Assembly: GCF_030009775.1 (NCBI RefSeq)
Contig: NZ_JASCTH010000033.1
Span: 70,723 to 115,417 of the forward strand
Direction of reading: 5' to 3'
Origin: Actinoplanes sandaracinus
GTDB taxonomy: Bacteria; Actinomycetota; Actinomycetes; Mycobacteriales; Micromonosporaceae
Length of the DNA stretch: 44,695 bases
Part shown: piece by piece, positions 32,397 to 40,930 of the stretch
Position numbering within the stretch: the stretch's first letter is position 1
Layout of the letters: each line of letters begins with the position of its first letter
Translations under genes and position numbers: made by a program
The notes under the pieces: model-generated
Seen by the model: only the letters and a program-made list of their open reading frames with translations
Databases searched by the model: none
What the model was told of the DNA's origin: nothing

Positions 32397-33590
32397 TCAG
32401 AAAAGATTGCCGAGCTGGAAGAGAAGATTGTCCCACCACTCGGACACGACGGTGAGGTATGCCTTCCCCACGGTGGAGACCGCCACCGCCGAGGCCATCG
32501 CGGCCACCGCGGACAGCACCAGCAGCAGCACCGCCGAGCCGGAGATGCTCTGCCGGTAGAGCCGGCTCACACCTTTCGCGTCGACCAGCTTGCCGCCGAC
32601 CTTGAGCCTGGTGAGGAACGTCGACGCCATGCCGCCCCGGCCCTTGTCGAGGAACTCGACCAGGTTGGCGTGGGTGCCGACGGCCACGATCAGCGACGCG
32701 CCCCGCTCGTCGGCGAGAAGCATGGCCAGGTCCTCACTGGTCGCCGCGGCCGGGAAGGTCAGCGCGTCGACGCCCAGGTTCTCGACCCGCTTCAGGCCGG
32801 GGGCGCGACCGTCCGGGTACGCGTGGACGACGATCTCGGCGCCGCAGCGCAGCACGTCGTCGGTGACCGAGTCCATGTCCCCGATGATCAGGTCGGGGCT
32901 GTAGCCGTTCTCGACCAGCGCGTCGGCGCCGCCGTCCACCCCGATCAGCACCGGCTTGTACTCACGGATGTATGGCCGGAGAACCTCCAGGTCCTCCTTG
33001 TAGTCGTAACCGCGCACCACGATCAGCACGTGCCGGCCGGCGATGCGGGTCTCCACGTCAGGCACGCCGACACCGTCGAGCAGCAGATCGCGCTCCTGCT
33101 TCAGATAATCCATGGTGTTCGCCGCGAACGCCTCGAGCTGCACCGACAGGCCCTCGCGGGCGTCGGCCATCGACTTGGCGACGGTCTCCGCGTCCTGCCG
33201 GACCCCGGTGGCGACCGCCTTGCCGTCGAGCAGCACGGTGTCGCCCTCGATGCTGACGACCTTGCCCTCGCTCAGGCCCGCGAACACATCCTCGCCGAGG
33301 TCGTCGACGAGGATCACGCCACCCTGGATCAGCACCTCGGGACCGAGGTTCGGATAGCGGCCGGAGATCGACGGCTTGGCGTTGAGCACGGCCATGACGC
33401 CGGACGCGACCAGCGAGTCGGCGGCGACCCGGTCCAGGTCGACGTGATCGATCACCGCGATCTCACCGGGCCGCAGCCGGCCGGTCAGGCGCTTGGTCCG
33501 CCGGTCCAACCGGGCCACGCCGGAGACCGGGCCGGGCTCGGTGGCCCTGCTCCGGCGGAGGGTGGGAATGGGAAGTCGCATCCTGGCCAT
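32397..33590 (-). CDS. steA: SteA, putative cytokinetic-ring protein
   Basis: 397 aa. The N-terminus VSGVARLDRRTKRLTGRLRPGEIAVIDHVDLDRVAAD is diagnostic of the SteA family. The centre carries a thiamin-pyrophosphokinase-like fold (GVDGGADALVENGYSPDLIIGDMDSV), and a single C-terminal membrane helix (SAVLLLVLSAVAAMASAVAV) near residue 350 anchors it. SteA and SteB form a septal complex in corynebacteria. Nucleotide binding is plausible but unproven. The ATG at 33590 is chosen for the GGGGGCG 9 bp upstream; an ATG three codons in (33581) is possible. It lies 53 bp after recN and may be read from the recN promoter as well. Confidence 0.88.
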   Translation of the reverse strand: MARMRLPIPTLRRSRATEPGPVSGVARLDRRTKRLTGRLRPGEIAVIDHVDLDRVAADSLVASGVMAVLNAKPSISGRYPNLGPEVLIQGGVILVDDLGEDVFAGLSEGKVVSIEGDTVLLDGKAVATGVRQDAETVAKSMADAREGLSVQLEAFAANTMDYLKQERDLLLDGVGVPDVETRIAGRHVLIVVRGYDYKEDLEVLRPYIREYKPVLIGVDGGADALVENGYSPDLIIGDMDSVTDDVLRCGAEIVVHAYPDGRAPGLKRVENLGVDALTFPAAATSEDLAMLLADERGASLIVAVGTHANLVEFLDKGRGGMASTFLTRLKVGGKLVDAKGVSRLYRQSISGSAVLLLVLSAVAAMASAVAVSTVGKAYLTVVSEWWDNLLFQLGNLF

Positions 33591-33643
33591 CCTGACACGC
33601 CCCCGCACCCGAGTCCCCCGCGACATGCGCCAGCTCACCTTTC

Positions 33644-35401
33644 TCAGGCGCGTTTCTCCCGCGCCGCCACGGAGAGTAGCTCCTCGGCATGCGCGATCCC
33701 CAAGTCGGAATCGGGCAGACCCGCGAGCATCCGGGACAATTCCCGAGCCCGCTCGGTCTCCTCGACGATTCGGACACCACTCGTGGTGATCGCCCCACCG
33801 GTGTCCTTCGCGACGACCAGATGGCGATCGGCGAACGCCGCGACCTGCGGCAGGTGCGTCACGACCAACACCTGATGGGTACGCGCCAGCCGCGCCAGCC
33901 GCCGCCCGATCTCCACCGCGGCAGTGCCGCCCACACCCGAGTCGACCTCGTCGAACACCAGGGTCGGCGGGCCACCCGCACCGGCGAACACCACCTCGAT
34001 GGCCAGCATCACCCGGGACAGCTCACCGCCGGAGGCGCCTTTCTGCAGCGGCAGCGACGGCGCGCCCGGGTGCGCGTGCAGCCGCAGCTCCACCTCGTCG
34101 GCCCCGTCCGGCCCGGCGGCGAGAGTCTCGCCGTCGACCGTCACGGCCGGCTCGTCCCGCGACGGCGCCCGGGTCAGCACCGCCACCTCGACCCGCGCGT
34201 GTGGCATCGCCAGTCCCGCCAGCTCCACGCTGACCGCCTCGGAGAACCGGCCGGCCGCCTCCCGCCGGGCCGCGGTCAGCCGCCCGGCCAGCTCGGCGAC
34301 CGTCGCCTCCAGCCGCTGCCGCTCCTTGTCGAGCTCGTCCAGCAGCTCGTCGGAGCTGTCCAGCAGGTTCAGCTTGGTGCGGGCGTTCTCCGCCCAGAGG
34401 ATCACACCGTCGACGTCGTCCGCGTACTTCCGGGTCAGTGCCCGCAGCGCGGCCCGCCGCTCATAGATCGCCTCCAGCCGGGCCGGGTCCGCGTCGAGCG
34501 ACCCCAGATAGGCCGACAGCTCCGAGGAGACGTCGCCGACCAGGGTGGCCGCCTCCTCGATCCGCGCGGCCAGGTCGCCCAGCGAGGGGTCCACCCCGGC
34601 CTGGCCCTCCAGGGTCCGCCGGGCCAGCCCGAGCAGCTGTGTCGCGTCGGGAGTGTCGTCGGCGAGCTCCACCCCACCGGCCAGCGCCTGCGCCGCGAGA
34701 GCCGCCGCGACACGCAGACCCTCGGCGTGCTCCAGCCGCTGCACCTCGTTGCGCAGATCATCGTCCTCGCCGGGCTGCGGATCGACCCGGGTGATCTCGT
34801 CGAGGCCGAGCTTGAGCAGGTCGGCCTCCTGCGAGCGCTGCCGTGCGTTGCGCCGGCGGTCGGCCAGGTCGTCGACCACCGCACGCCACCTGCCGAACGC
34901 CTCACGATAGGAGTCGATCAGTTTCTCGTGCCCCGGGCCGGCGAACCGGTCGAGCGCGGACCGCTGCTCCGACGGGCGTAGCAGACGCAGCTGATCGGAC
35001 TGGCCGTGCACCGCCAGGATCTGCTCACCCAACTCGCTCAGCGTCGACACCGGCATGCTCCGGCCGCCGACGTGCGCCCGCGAGCGGCCCTCGGCCGTCA
35101 CCGTGCGGCTGAGCAGGATCGACCCGTCGTCATCGGCCTCACCGCCGGCGTCGGTGATCCGGGTCCGCACCGCGTCGCCCAGGGTGCCGCGCAGTTTCAG
35201 CCGGCCCTCGACCACGGCCCGGCCCGGGTCGGCCCGAACCCGCCCGGCGTCGGCCCGGCCGCCGAACAGCAACCCCAGGCCGGTCACCACCATGGTCTTA
35301 CCAGCGCCGGTCTCGCCGGTGATCACATTCATTCCCGACGTGAGGCGCAGCGTGGTGTCGTCGATGACGCCGAGCCCGGTGATGCGCAGTTCCTCCAGCA
35401 C
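33644..35401 (-). CDS. recN: DNA repair protein RecN
   Basis: SMC-like ATPase recruited to double-strand breaks. Walker A GETGAGKT is at 28-35. The long central coiled coil (about 150-380) is rich in Arg, Glu and Leu, and the C-terminal head has SGGELSRVMLAIEVVF (ABC signature) and LVFDEVDSGVGG (Walker B), then VVTHLPQVAAFAD. The length of 585 aa is normal. It starts with GTG at 35401, preceded directly by a PafBC/RecA-NDp-type promoter only 6 bp away, so the message is probably leaderless and damage-inducible. It separates the NAD kinase-tlyA pair from the ste cluster. Confidence 0.95.
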   Translation of the reverse strand: MLEELRITGLGVIDDTTLRLTSGMNVITGETGAGKTMVVTGLGLLFGGRADAGRVRADPGRAVVEGRLKLRGTLGDAVRTRITDAGGEADDDGSILLSRTVTAEGRSRAHVGGRSMPVSTLSELGEQILAVHGQSDQLRLLRPSEQRSALDRFAGPGHEKLIDSYREAFGRWRAVVDDLADRRRNARQRSQEADLLKLGLDEITRVDPQPGEDDDLRNEVQRLEHAEGLRVAAALAAQALAGGVELADDTPDATQLLGLARRTLEGQAGVDPSLGDLAARIEEAATLVGDVSSELSAYLGSLDADPARLEAIYERRAALRALTRKYADDVDGVILWAENARTKLNLLDSSDELLDELDKERQRLEATVAELAGRLTAARREAAGRFSEAVSVELAGLAMPHARVEVAVLTRAPSRDEPAVTVDGETLAAGPDGADEVELRLHAHPGAPSLPLQKGASGGELSRVMLAIEVVFAGAGGPPTLVFDEVDSGVGGTAAVEIGRRLARLARTHQVLVVTHLPQVAAFADRHLVVAKDTGGAITTSGVRIVEETERARELSRMLAGLPDSDLGIAHAEELLSVAAREKRA

Positions 35402-35407
35402 AGCCAG

Positions 35408-35430
35408 ACAGTATCGGGACCCACCGACAA
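35408..35430 (-). promoter_or_regulatory. PafBC/RecA-NDp DNA-damage promoter of recN
   Basis: On the minus strand the sequence is TTGTCGGTG-N8-TACTGT, an exact match to the actinobacterial LexA-independent damage consensus TGTCRGTG-N8-TANNNT bound by PafBC. The TACTGT -10 ends 6 bp before the GTG start of recN, predicting a transcript that starts at or near the start codon. Confidence 0.85.
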
Positions 35431-35452
35431 TTGCCCAACTGTGATGGCCTGA

Positions 35453-36340
35453 TCAGCGTCGATTCCCTCGCCAGCCGACGACCGGCAGTTCGAACTTCGC
35501 GACCAGCGTGTCAGTGAACGGCCGCGGCGCCAGGCGCACCAGCCGCACCGGCAACTGACCCCTTTCGACCGTCACCTTCGAGCCCGGCGGCAGGTCCCAA
35601 GTGCGTCGTCCGTCACAGCACAACACCGCAAATGACGTGTACGGGTCGACGGTCAGCACGAACGTCGACGTCGGCGCCGTCACGATCGGCCTGCTGAACA
35701 GCGCGTGCGCGCTGATCGGAACCAGCACCAGCGCCTCCACCTCGGGCCAGACCACCGGCCCGCCGGCCGAGAACGCGTACGCCGTCGACCCGGTCGGGGT
35801 GGCGCACACCACACCGTCGCAGCCGTACCGGGACAACGGCCGCCCGTCCACGTCCACGAGCAGTTCGAGCATCTGCGCCCGCTGCCCCTTCTCCACGGTC
35901 ACCTCGTTGAGCGCCCAGGACTCGGCGATCAGGCGGCCCTCGTACTCGGCTCGCACGTCCAGGGTGAGCCGCTCGTCCACCGAGTAGTCACCGGCCACCA
36001 CCTCGGCGACCGCCTCGTCGATGTGATCGATCTCGGCCTCGGCGAGGAAGCCCACCTTGCCCAGGTTGATGCCGAGCAGCGGCGTCTTCGACGGGCGGGC
36101 CAGCTCCGCCGCCCGCAGGAACGTGCCGTCACCGCCGAGCGCCATCACGATCTCGACACCCTCGGCCGCCTCCGGGCCGTCGACCGGCTTCACCTCGTCC
36201 GGCAGTTCCAGGTCGGCGACCTCCTCGGCGATCACCCGCACCTCGAAGCCCGCGGCGATCAGGTCCAGCGCCACCGCTCGGGCGTGCTGCGTACTCTGCC
36301 GGCGCCCGGTGTGCGTCACCAGCAGGGCCGAGCGCGTCAT
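35453..36340 (-). CDS. nadK: NAD kinase
   Basis: ATP/polyphosphate-dependent NAD kinase that makes NADP, 295 aa. GGDGTFLRAAEL at 69-80 is the catalytic GGDGT motif, LNEVTVEKG is the NE/D motif, and CATPTGSTAYAFSAGGPVVWP is the conserved Gly-rich loop. The C-terminal SSFAVLCCDG-like strand is present as TSFAVLCCDGRRT. Its ATG overlaps the tlyA stop by 4 bp (ATGA). The tlyA-nadK-recN order is conserved across actinobacteria. Confidence 0.95.
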   Translation of the reverse strand: MTRSALLVTHTGRRQSTQHARAVALDLIAAGFEVRVIAEEVADLELPDEVKPVDGPEAAEGVEIVMALGGDGTFLRAAELARPSKTPLLGINLGKVGFLAEAEIDHIDEAVAEVVAGDYSVDERLTLDVRAEYEGRLIAESWALNEVTVEKGQRAQMLELLVDVDGRPLSRYGCDGVVCATPTGSTAYAFSAGGPVVWPEVEALVLVPISAHALFSRPIVTAPTSTFVLTVDPYTSFAVLCCDGRRTWDLPPGSKVTVERGQLPVRLVRLAPRPFTDTLVAKFELPVVGWRGNRR

Positions 36341-37245
36341 TTCTCCTCCAAGAGAGCTTCTTCGGCGCCGGCCGGCGCCGGCTCACCCGCCATCACACCG
36401 CTCACGCCGGCCGTCTCGCCGCCCGGATCGGCCATCTCGCCGGCCGGGCCGGCCTCCACCACGGCCTCGACCCGCGCCGGGTCCGCCGGTGGCGCGTCCC
36501 GCCGGAACCACACGAAGAACTCCACATTGCCACTCGGGCCCGGCAGCGGGCTGGCCGTCACATCCGCCACCCCCAGACCGAGCTCGGCGGCCACCGCCGC
36601 CACGTCCAGAACCGCCTCGGCGCGCAGCCGCCAGTCCCGCACCACGCCGCCCGCGCCGACCCGCTCCTTGCCGACCTCGAACTGCGGCTTCACCATCAGC
36701 GCCAGATCGCCGTCCGGCGCGGTGCACCCGGCCAGCGCGGGCAGCACCAGCCGCAGCGAGATGAACGACAGATCCGCCACGGTCAGGTCGACGACGCCAC
36801 CGATCGACTCGGCGGTGATCGACCGCACGTTGGTGCGCTCCTGCACCACCACCCGCTCGTCGGTGCGGATCGGCCAGGCCAACTGCCCGTACCCGACGTC
36901 CACCGCCACCACCTGCCGGGCCCCGGCGCGCAGCAGCACATCGGTGAACCCGCCGGTGGAGGCGCCCGCGTCCAGGCAGCGACGGCCGGTCACGGTCAGG
37001 CCGCCCGCCCCGAACGCCGCCAGGGCGCCGGCCAGCTTGTGGCCACCCCGCGACACGTACTCGATCTGCGGATCCTCCCCGCTGACCACGATCGGGTCGG
37101 CCGGGTCGACCATGGCCGCCACCTTCTGCGCGACGGTGCCGCGCACCCGCACCCGGCCGGCCGCGACGAGCGCGGCGGCCTGTGGCCGGGAGCGGGCAAG
37201 TTTACGACGGACGAGCTCGGCGTCGAGACGCGCACGGCGGGCCAT
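36337..37245 (-). CDS. tlyA: TlyA-family rRNA 2'-O-methyltransferase
   Basis: Methylates the 2'-OH of cytidines in 16S and 23S rRNA; loss of TlyA causes capreomycin resistance in mycobacteria. The N-terminal S4 domain (residues 3-60, RARLDAELVRRKLARSRPQAAALVAAGRV) is followed by the RrmJ-like methyltransferase with the SAM motif CLDAGASTGGFTDVLLRAGA. The region VADLSFISLRLVLP and VKPQFEVGKE carries the Asp and Lys of the K-D-K-E tetrad. A Pro/Gly/Ala/Glu-rich tail of about 45 residues is unusual. The ATG at 37245 is chosen for AAAGGA upstream; a TTG one codon earlier is unlikely. Confidence 0.95.
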   Translation of the reverse strand: MARRARLDAELVRRKLARSRPQAAALVAAGRVRVRGTVAQKVAAMVDPADPIVVSGEDPQIEYVSRGGHKLAGALAAFGAGGLTVTGRRCLDAGASTGGFTDVLLRAGARQVVAVDVGYGQLAWPIRTDERVVVQERTNVRSITAESIGGVVDLTVADLSFISLRLVLPALAGCTAPDGDLALMVKPQFEVGKERVGAGGVVRDWRLRAEAVLDVAAVAAELGLGVADVTASPLPGPSGNVEFFVWFRRDAPPADPARVEAVVEAGPAGEMADPGGETAGVSGVMAGEPAPAGAEEALLEEK

Positions 37246-37264
37246 CAAGATCCTTTATCGGTAC

Positions 37265-37288
37265 GGGTGATGCTGTACACCATCACCC
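37265..37288. terminator. Hairpin between the short Pro/Gly-rich gene and tlyA
   Basis: GGGTGATG (37265-37272) and CATCACCC (37281-37288) are perfect 8-bp arms with an 8-nt loop in the 58-bp gap before tlyA. A second small inverted repeat (GACCGCT-C-AGCGGTC) follows at about 37298-37312 and overlaps the stop of the upstream gene. These may attenuate read-through from the KA-rich pair into tlyA. Confidence 0.45.
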
Positions 37289-37303
37289 GGGGCGGCTGAC
37301 CGC

Positions 37304-37882
37304 TCAGCGGTCGATGCTGGCCAGGGTTTCCTGGAGCACCTGGTGCGCGGCCTCGAACTCGGCGATCTGCTCGGCCGGGGCCAGCCGCGCGGCGTTGGCG
37401 AGCGACCGTAACACCGCGTCGACTGCGGGGTGCCCGGTGTCCTCCCCATTTCCACCGGCGCCCGGGTGACGGTCCGCTCCCGCGGTGCCGGCCACACCCG
37501 ATGGCCCGGTCGCCCGCGGGAACCCAGCAGCCCCCACCGAACCAGCGGACTCCCCGGAACCGTGCCCCTCCGCCGAACCGGCCGACTCCCCTGAGCCAGC
37601 CGACTCCGCCGAACCGGCGGACTCCGAACGCCGAGCGCCCTCGGAGGGATCGGCTGCGTCCGGGGAGCCGGGAGTACCTGAGGAACCGGGCTGCGAACCA
37701 TGCCCACCTGGAGTCGCCGGCGAACCTCCCGGCCTCACTCCGAACCCGTACCCCGGAGTCCCGGGTCCGGACAGCGCGCCCGGCTGCGGACGTGGCCCAG
37801 CGGGCGGCGGCGTCGGCCGGAACCCGCCAGGCGGCGGGCCCGGACGCGGGGCATCCGCCTGCGCGGAGTTGGGATAGGTCAC
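37304..37882 (-). CDS. Hypothetical Pro/Gly/Ser-rich protein with conserved C-terminal helix
   Basis: 192 aa. Residues 1-140 are low complexity: a Pro-rich start (APRPGPPPGGF, PTPPPAGPRPQPG) and a repeated Ser-Ala-Gly-Ser-Ala-Glu block around 85-115. The last 42 residues (HPAVDAVLRSLANAARLAPAEQIAEFEAAHQVLQETLASIDR) form a clean amphipathic helical region that recurs as a small conserved protein next to tlyA in other actinobacteria. Function unknown. It starts at GTG 37882 with GGAGG upstream and lies 4 bp after the KA-rich gene, so the two are one transcript. Confidence 0.75.
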   Translation of the reverse strand: MTYPNSAQADAPRPGPPPGGFRPTPPPAGPRPQPGALSGPGTPGYGFGVRPGGSPATPGGHGSQPGSSGTPGSPDAADPSEGARRSESAGSAESAGSGESAGSAEGHGSGESAGSVGAAGFPRATGPSGVAGTAGADRHPGAGGNGEDTGHPAVDAVLRSLANAARLAPAEQIAEFEAAHQVLQETLASIDR

Positions 37883-37886
37883 GGCC

Positions 37887-39350
37887 TCACGCCTCCGAGC
37901 TCTCGGTCCGGGTGACGGTCTCCGCCGCCGGGTTCGGCTGCGCGGGCACCTGTGCCACCTTCGTGGCCTTCGTTGCCTTGGCCGCCGGCGCCCCGGTACC
38001 GGCCGCCTTCCGCGGCGCGGCCTTGCGGGCCGTGCTCTTCCGCGTCCCGGTCTGCGGATCCCCGCTCGTGGCCGGTTTGCTCCGCTGGGGCGTAGCCTGC
38101 TTCGCCACGGTCCGCCCAGCGGAAGCCTGCTCGGCGAGAGCCTGTTTCACCGGCGTCCGCCTGCTGGAAGCCTGTTTCGACGGGGCCCGCTTACCGGCTG
38201 TCCGCTTGGCCCCGGCCGCATTGACCGGCCCACCCGCAGCCTCGCCGCCACCCGCTTCGCCACCCGCGGCCGCACCGCCGCCAGCCGCAGCCGCGTCGCC
38301 CGCTGCCTCAGCGCCGCCAGGCGCGTCACCCGCAGCCGCGCCGCTGCTAGCAGCGCCACCCGCAGCCGCGCCGGCCACGGCCGGATCAGACGCGGGCGCG
38401 CCTTCCGGGGATGTGGCCGTCGCCGGGGTACCACCAGCGCTGATCACCACTGGTTCAGCAGCCACCGGGTCGGCCGCCGCCGGTTCGACGAACACCGGGG
38501 CGACAGCTCCTGGCAACTCGGCGACCTCGGCCGCCGGCCCGGCCGCAGCCTTCCGCGGCGCGCGCTTGGCCGGCGCGCTCTTCGCCGGCGCCCGTTTAGC
38601 CGGCGCGCTCTTGGCCACCGCGCTGTCAGCCGCTGCGCTCTCGGTTGTGACGTCCTCTACCGGCGCACGTTTAGCCGACGCGCTCCTGGCCGGCGCTCGC
38701 TTCACCGGTGACCGCTTCGCCGGGGCCTGCTTCACCGGCGCCACCGAAGCCTCCGGTTCGATCGCGGGAGCCGAAGCAGCCGCGGCGTTCCCCGGCACCC
38801 CGGCCGGTTCGATCCCCGCCGCCGGCATCGCGTTCGGCTTGGCCTTGACCGCCTTCTTCGCGATCGCTTTCTTCGCCACCGCCTTCTTGGCCGGCGAGAC
38901 CGGCGCAGGCGGCGAAACCGGCGAGACCGGCGACCCAGAGGAAGCTGACGGAGTCGAGCGACCCGAGCGACCGCGCGTCACCGCCCCCGGAACCGGCGCC
39001 GGCTTCTCCAGTCGTGCCCCGCCCACGGCGCCGGCCGCACCGGCCCGGGCTTGCGCCTCCCGCAGCCGCCGTTCAAGATCGTGCACTCGCGAGGTCAGGT
39101 CCGACACCTCGTCGGCGGTGGCCAGGCCGACCCGCCCGAGGGCTCGATCGACCTCGTACCGGACGATGTTCGTCAGCGCCTCGCGGTTCGCGATGCCCGC
39201 CGACAGCAGGTCCTCCACGAGGCCCTGCACCTGCACCGCCGTGGCCCCGCCTCGGTGGAGCAGTTCCCCCGCGACCTGCTGAGCCTTTTTCCGGGGGGCC
39301 TCCGTCAAGCCGAGTGCCAGGTCCAGATATGCACGCCATGCGTCCGGCAT
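37887..39350 (-). CDS. KA-rich phasin/histone-like protein
   Basis: 487 aa. The N-terminal 100 residues (AWRAYLDLALGLTEAPRKKAQQVAGELLHRGG through LTSRVHDLERRLREAQAR) are helical and resemble the phasin/PhaF-like or poly(hydroxyalkanoate) granule-associated family, ending in a coiled coil. The remaining 380 residues are low complexity, with AKKAVAKKAIAKKAV near residue 155, APAKRAPAKSAPAKRAP blocks near 240-265 and Gly/Ala runs, like histone H1 tails. A role in binding DNA, polyphosphate or storage granules is plausible but unproven. It starts with ATG at 39350. The last coding residues (RTESSEA) are 4 bp from the next gene. Confidence 0.8.
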   Translation of the reverse strand: MPDAWRAYLDLALGLTEAPRKKAQQVAGELLHRGGATAVQVQGLVEDLLSAGIANREALTNIVRYEVDRALGRVGLATADEVSDLTSRVHDLERRLREAQARAGAAGAVGGARLEKPAPVPGAVTRGRSGRSTPSASSGSPVSPVSPPAPVSPAKKAVAKKAIAKKAVKAKPNAMPAAGIEPAGVPGNAAAASAPAIEPEASVAPVKQAPAKRSPVKRAPARSASAKRAPVEDVTTESAAADSAVAKSAPAKRAPAKSAPAKRAPRKAAAGPAAEVAELPGAVAPVFVEPAAADPVAAEPVVISAGGTPATATSPEGAPASDPAVAGAAAGGAASSGAAAGDAPGGAEAAGDAAAAGGGAAAGGEAGGGEAAGGPVNAAGAKRTAGKRAPSKQASSRRTPVKQALAEQASAGRTVAKQATPQRSKPATSGDPQTGTRKSTARKAAPRKAAGTGAPAAKATKATKVAQVPAQPNPAAETVTRTESSEA

Positions 39351-39446
39351 GTCGAGCCTCCTCTCGCCGCGTCGGGTGCCACGCTACCGGGCACCTCCGG
39401 GAATCTCCTGAGGTACCGTGCTGGTGTCGTGAGGGAGGATGCCGAC

Positions 39447-39782
39447 ATGGCCACCGTGGACGACTGCCGCCAGGCGCTGTACGACCTGGCCGCGCGGCTC
39501 GACGCCGACGCCGACGCACGGGGCCGGCTCGACCTCGACCGCACTCTCGCCTGCCGGGTGACCGACCTCGGCGCCGCCTTCCACGGCCGGATCACCGGCG
39601 GCCGACTGGTCGACATCACCGACGGCGACGACCCGAAAGCAAAGATCGCCCTGGTCACCACGAGCGAACATCTGCTGGCTCTGGTGGCCGGCGAGCTCGA
39701 TGTGACGCGCGCGATCACCGCCCGGCAGATCTCCATCAAGGCGAACCCGTTCGACCTGCTCAAGCTCCGCAAACTCCTCTAG
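39447..39782 (+). CDS. SCP2-type sterol/lipid-binding-like protein
   Basis: 111-aa small protein with an SCP2-like fold: VDDCRQALYDLAARLDADADAR, then the beta strands LACRVTDLGAAFHGRITGGRLVDI and KIALVTTSEHLLALVAGELDV, ending in ITARQISIKANPFDLLKLRKLL. Actinobacterial proteins of this type sit close to tlyA. The ligand is unknown. The ATG at 39447 has GGGAGG 8 bp upstream; an earlier GTG is possible. It is divergent from the KA-rich gene. Confidence 0.8.
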   Translation: MATVDDCRQALYDLAARLDADADARGRLDLDRTLACRVTDLGAAFHGRITGGRLVDITDGDDPKAKIALVTTSEHLLALVAGELDVTRAITARQISIKANPFDLLKLRKLL

Positions 39783-39959
39783 AAACCCACCGCACCCGTC
39801 TATGCCCGGGGATACGGGCTTCACCGGCCGTCCGGTTCAACGAGTCGGCTTCCGCCGAGAAGATCAGCCTCTGGCATCCACCGACCGCGTTCGCAGCCCG
39901 GCCCGTACTTGGTCGGCCGACACGGTCGCCGCCGACAGCTGGGTGTCACCCCAGCCGGC

Positions 39960-40340
39960 ACGGCCGCTTGTTCCTCCATTGAGGACGCACTGCGGTGCTG
40001 CCATTCGTGGACGTCGCCGACCACCCCGGATGGTGGAGGCCCGGGAGTGCGCCACGTCGCCGGTCTCCGCCATGCTCGCGGTGATCACCTGATTCACCCG
40101 TTCCACTGACGTCGCCGTCTCCCGGGCGAGTTCTTTCACCTCGCCGCTCACGACCGCGAACACCCTGCCCGGTTCACCGGCCGGGGCCGCCTATCGTGGC
40201 GCTGAAGCCGCTTAGGTGATGGCGTTGAGGCGCCTCGATCGTGATGTTGAGACCGCCTCGATCGTGGCGCCGAGAGCGAGCGGGTTGGCCTGCTCGGCCA
40301 GCGACGCGATGATCACGTTGACGATCTCGCTCACCGACGT
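39960..40340 (-). pseudogene. Decayed methyl-accepting chemotaxis protein (signalling-domain relic)
   Basis: On the minus strand three fragments in shifted frames line up in the order of an MCP signalling domain. First, SVSEIVNVIIASLAEQANPL then ALGATIEA (about 40337-40254), the conserved tip region before the hairpin. Then, after about 90 bp with a short duplication of ACGATCGAGGCG, AGEPGRVFAVVSGEVKEL and ARETATSVERVNQVITAS (about 40178-40070), matching the tip GFAVVAxEVRxLA. Last, in another frame, HEWQHRSASSMEEQAA (about 40010-39962), the counterpart of TTIASAVEEQT. Stops and frameshifts separate the pieces, and sensor and membrane segments are not recognisable, so this is a relic. Confidence 0.75.
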
Positions 40341-40651
40341 CTTCAGCCGCCGCACCTGGCCGACCCGCACCAGGCTGACCATCTGGCCGATCTTCGCCCC
40401 AGCTGACACCGCCGCGTCCTTGCCGCCGGACAGCCGGCCCAAGATCCGATGCCGGGCCTGACGAAGTCTCGGCGTGCCAGGCCCCACGCGGCAGAGCCAG
40501 AGAACTCACTCATGATCGACCGCGAGAAGACCCCTTTGACCCTCATGGGCAAAAGGAGGAAGGCTTACCTTTTCCACTACGAACGGTGCCACGATGAGGG
40601 TGGGAACTCATCGGCCGGCGGCCGTGCCGGCCCCCCGATCAGGGAGGGACC

Positions 40652-40930
40652 ATGAACCCCAGCCGTCCCGGCCTCCCACGCTTCGACGACACGGTGACCA
40701 CCGCGAACGTGCACGAGCGCGCCGAACAGGTGGCCGTGCCCAACTTCGACTGGATGAGCACCCCGGTGGTAGCCGTCGTCGACGCCTTCCTGCACATCGA
40801 CCCGGACGCGCCCCCGCCGCCCCGCCGCCGCTATCGGCCCGTCCTACGCCCTGCCGCTCCCGCATCCGTCGACGAGGCCGCACAGAGCGCAACCCACCTC
40901 ATGGCCGACATAACCCGAATCCATCGCTGA
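40652..40930 (+). CDS. Small hypothetical protein, 92 aa
   Basis: Short ORF with a perfect ribosome-binding site (GGGAGG 4 bp before the ATG). The sequence (MNPSRPGLPRFDDTVTTANV, then VAVPNFDWMSTPVVAVVDAFLHI) has no domain I recognise. The second half is Pro/Arg-rich (DPDAPPPPRRRYRP). Codon use is GC-rich and similar to neighbouring genes. It may be a lineage-specific small cytoplasmic protein; coding status is likely but unproven. Confidence 0.6.
   Translation: MNPSRPGLPRFDDTVTTANVHERAEQVAVPNFDWMSTPVVAVVDAFLHIDPDAPPPPRRRYRPVLRPAAPASVDEAAQSATHLMADITRIHR

Noticed and set aside
37501..39282. 593-codon plus-strand frame
   Set aside because: It is the complement of the KA-rich and Pro/Gly-rich genes; it has no domain and no ribosome-binding site.
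36337..39350. A tRNA or other RNA gene near tlyA
   Set aside because: The hairpin at 37265-37288 lacks cloverleaf arms and any anticodon or T-loop signature.
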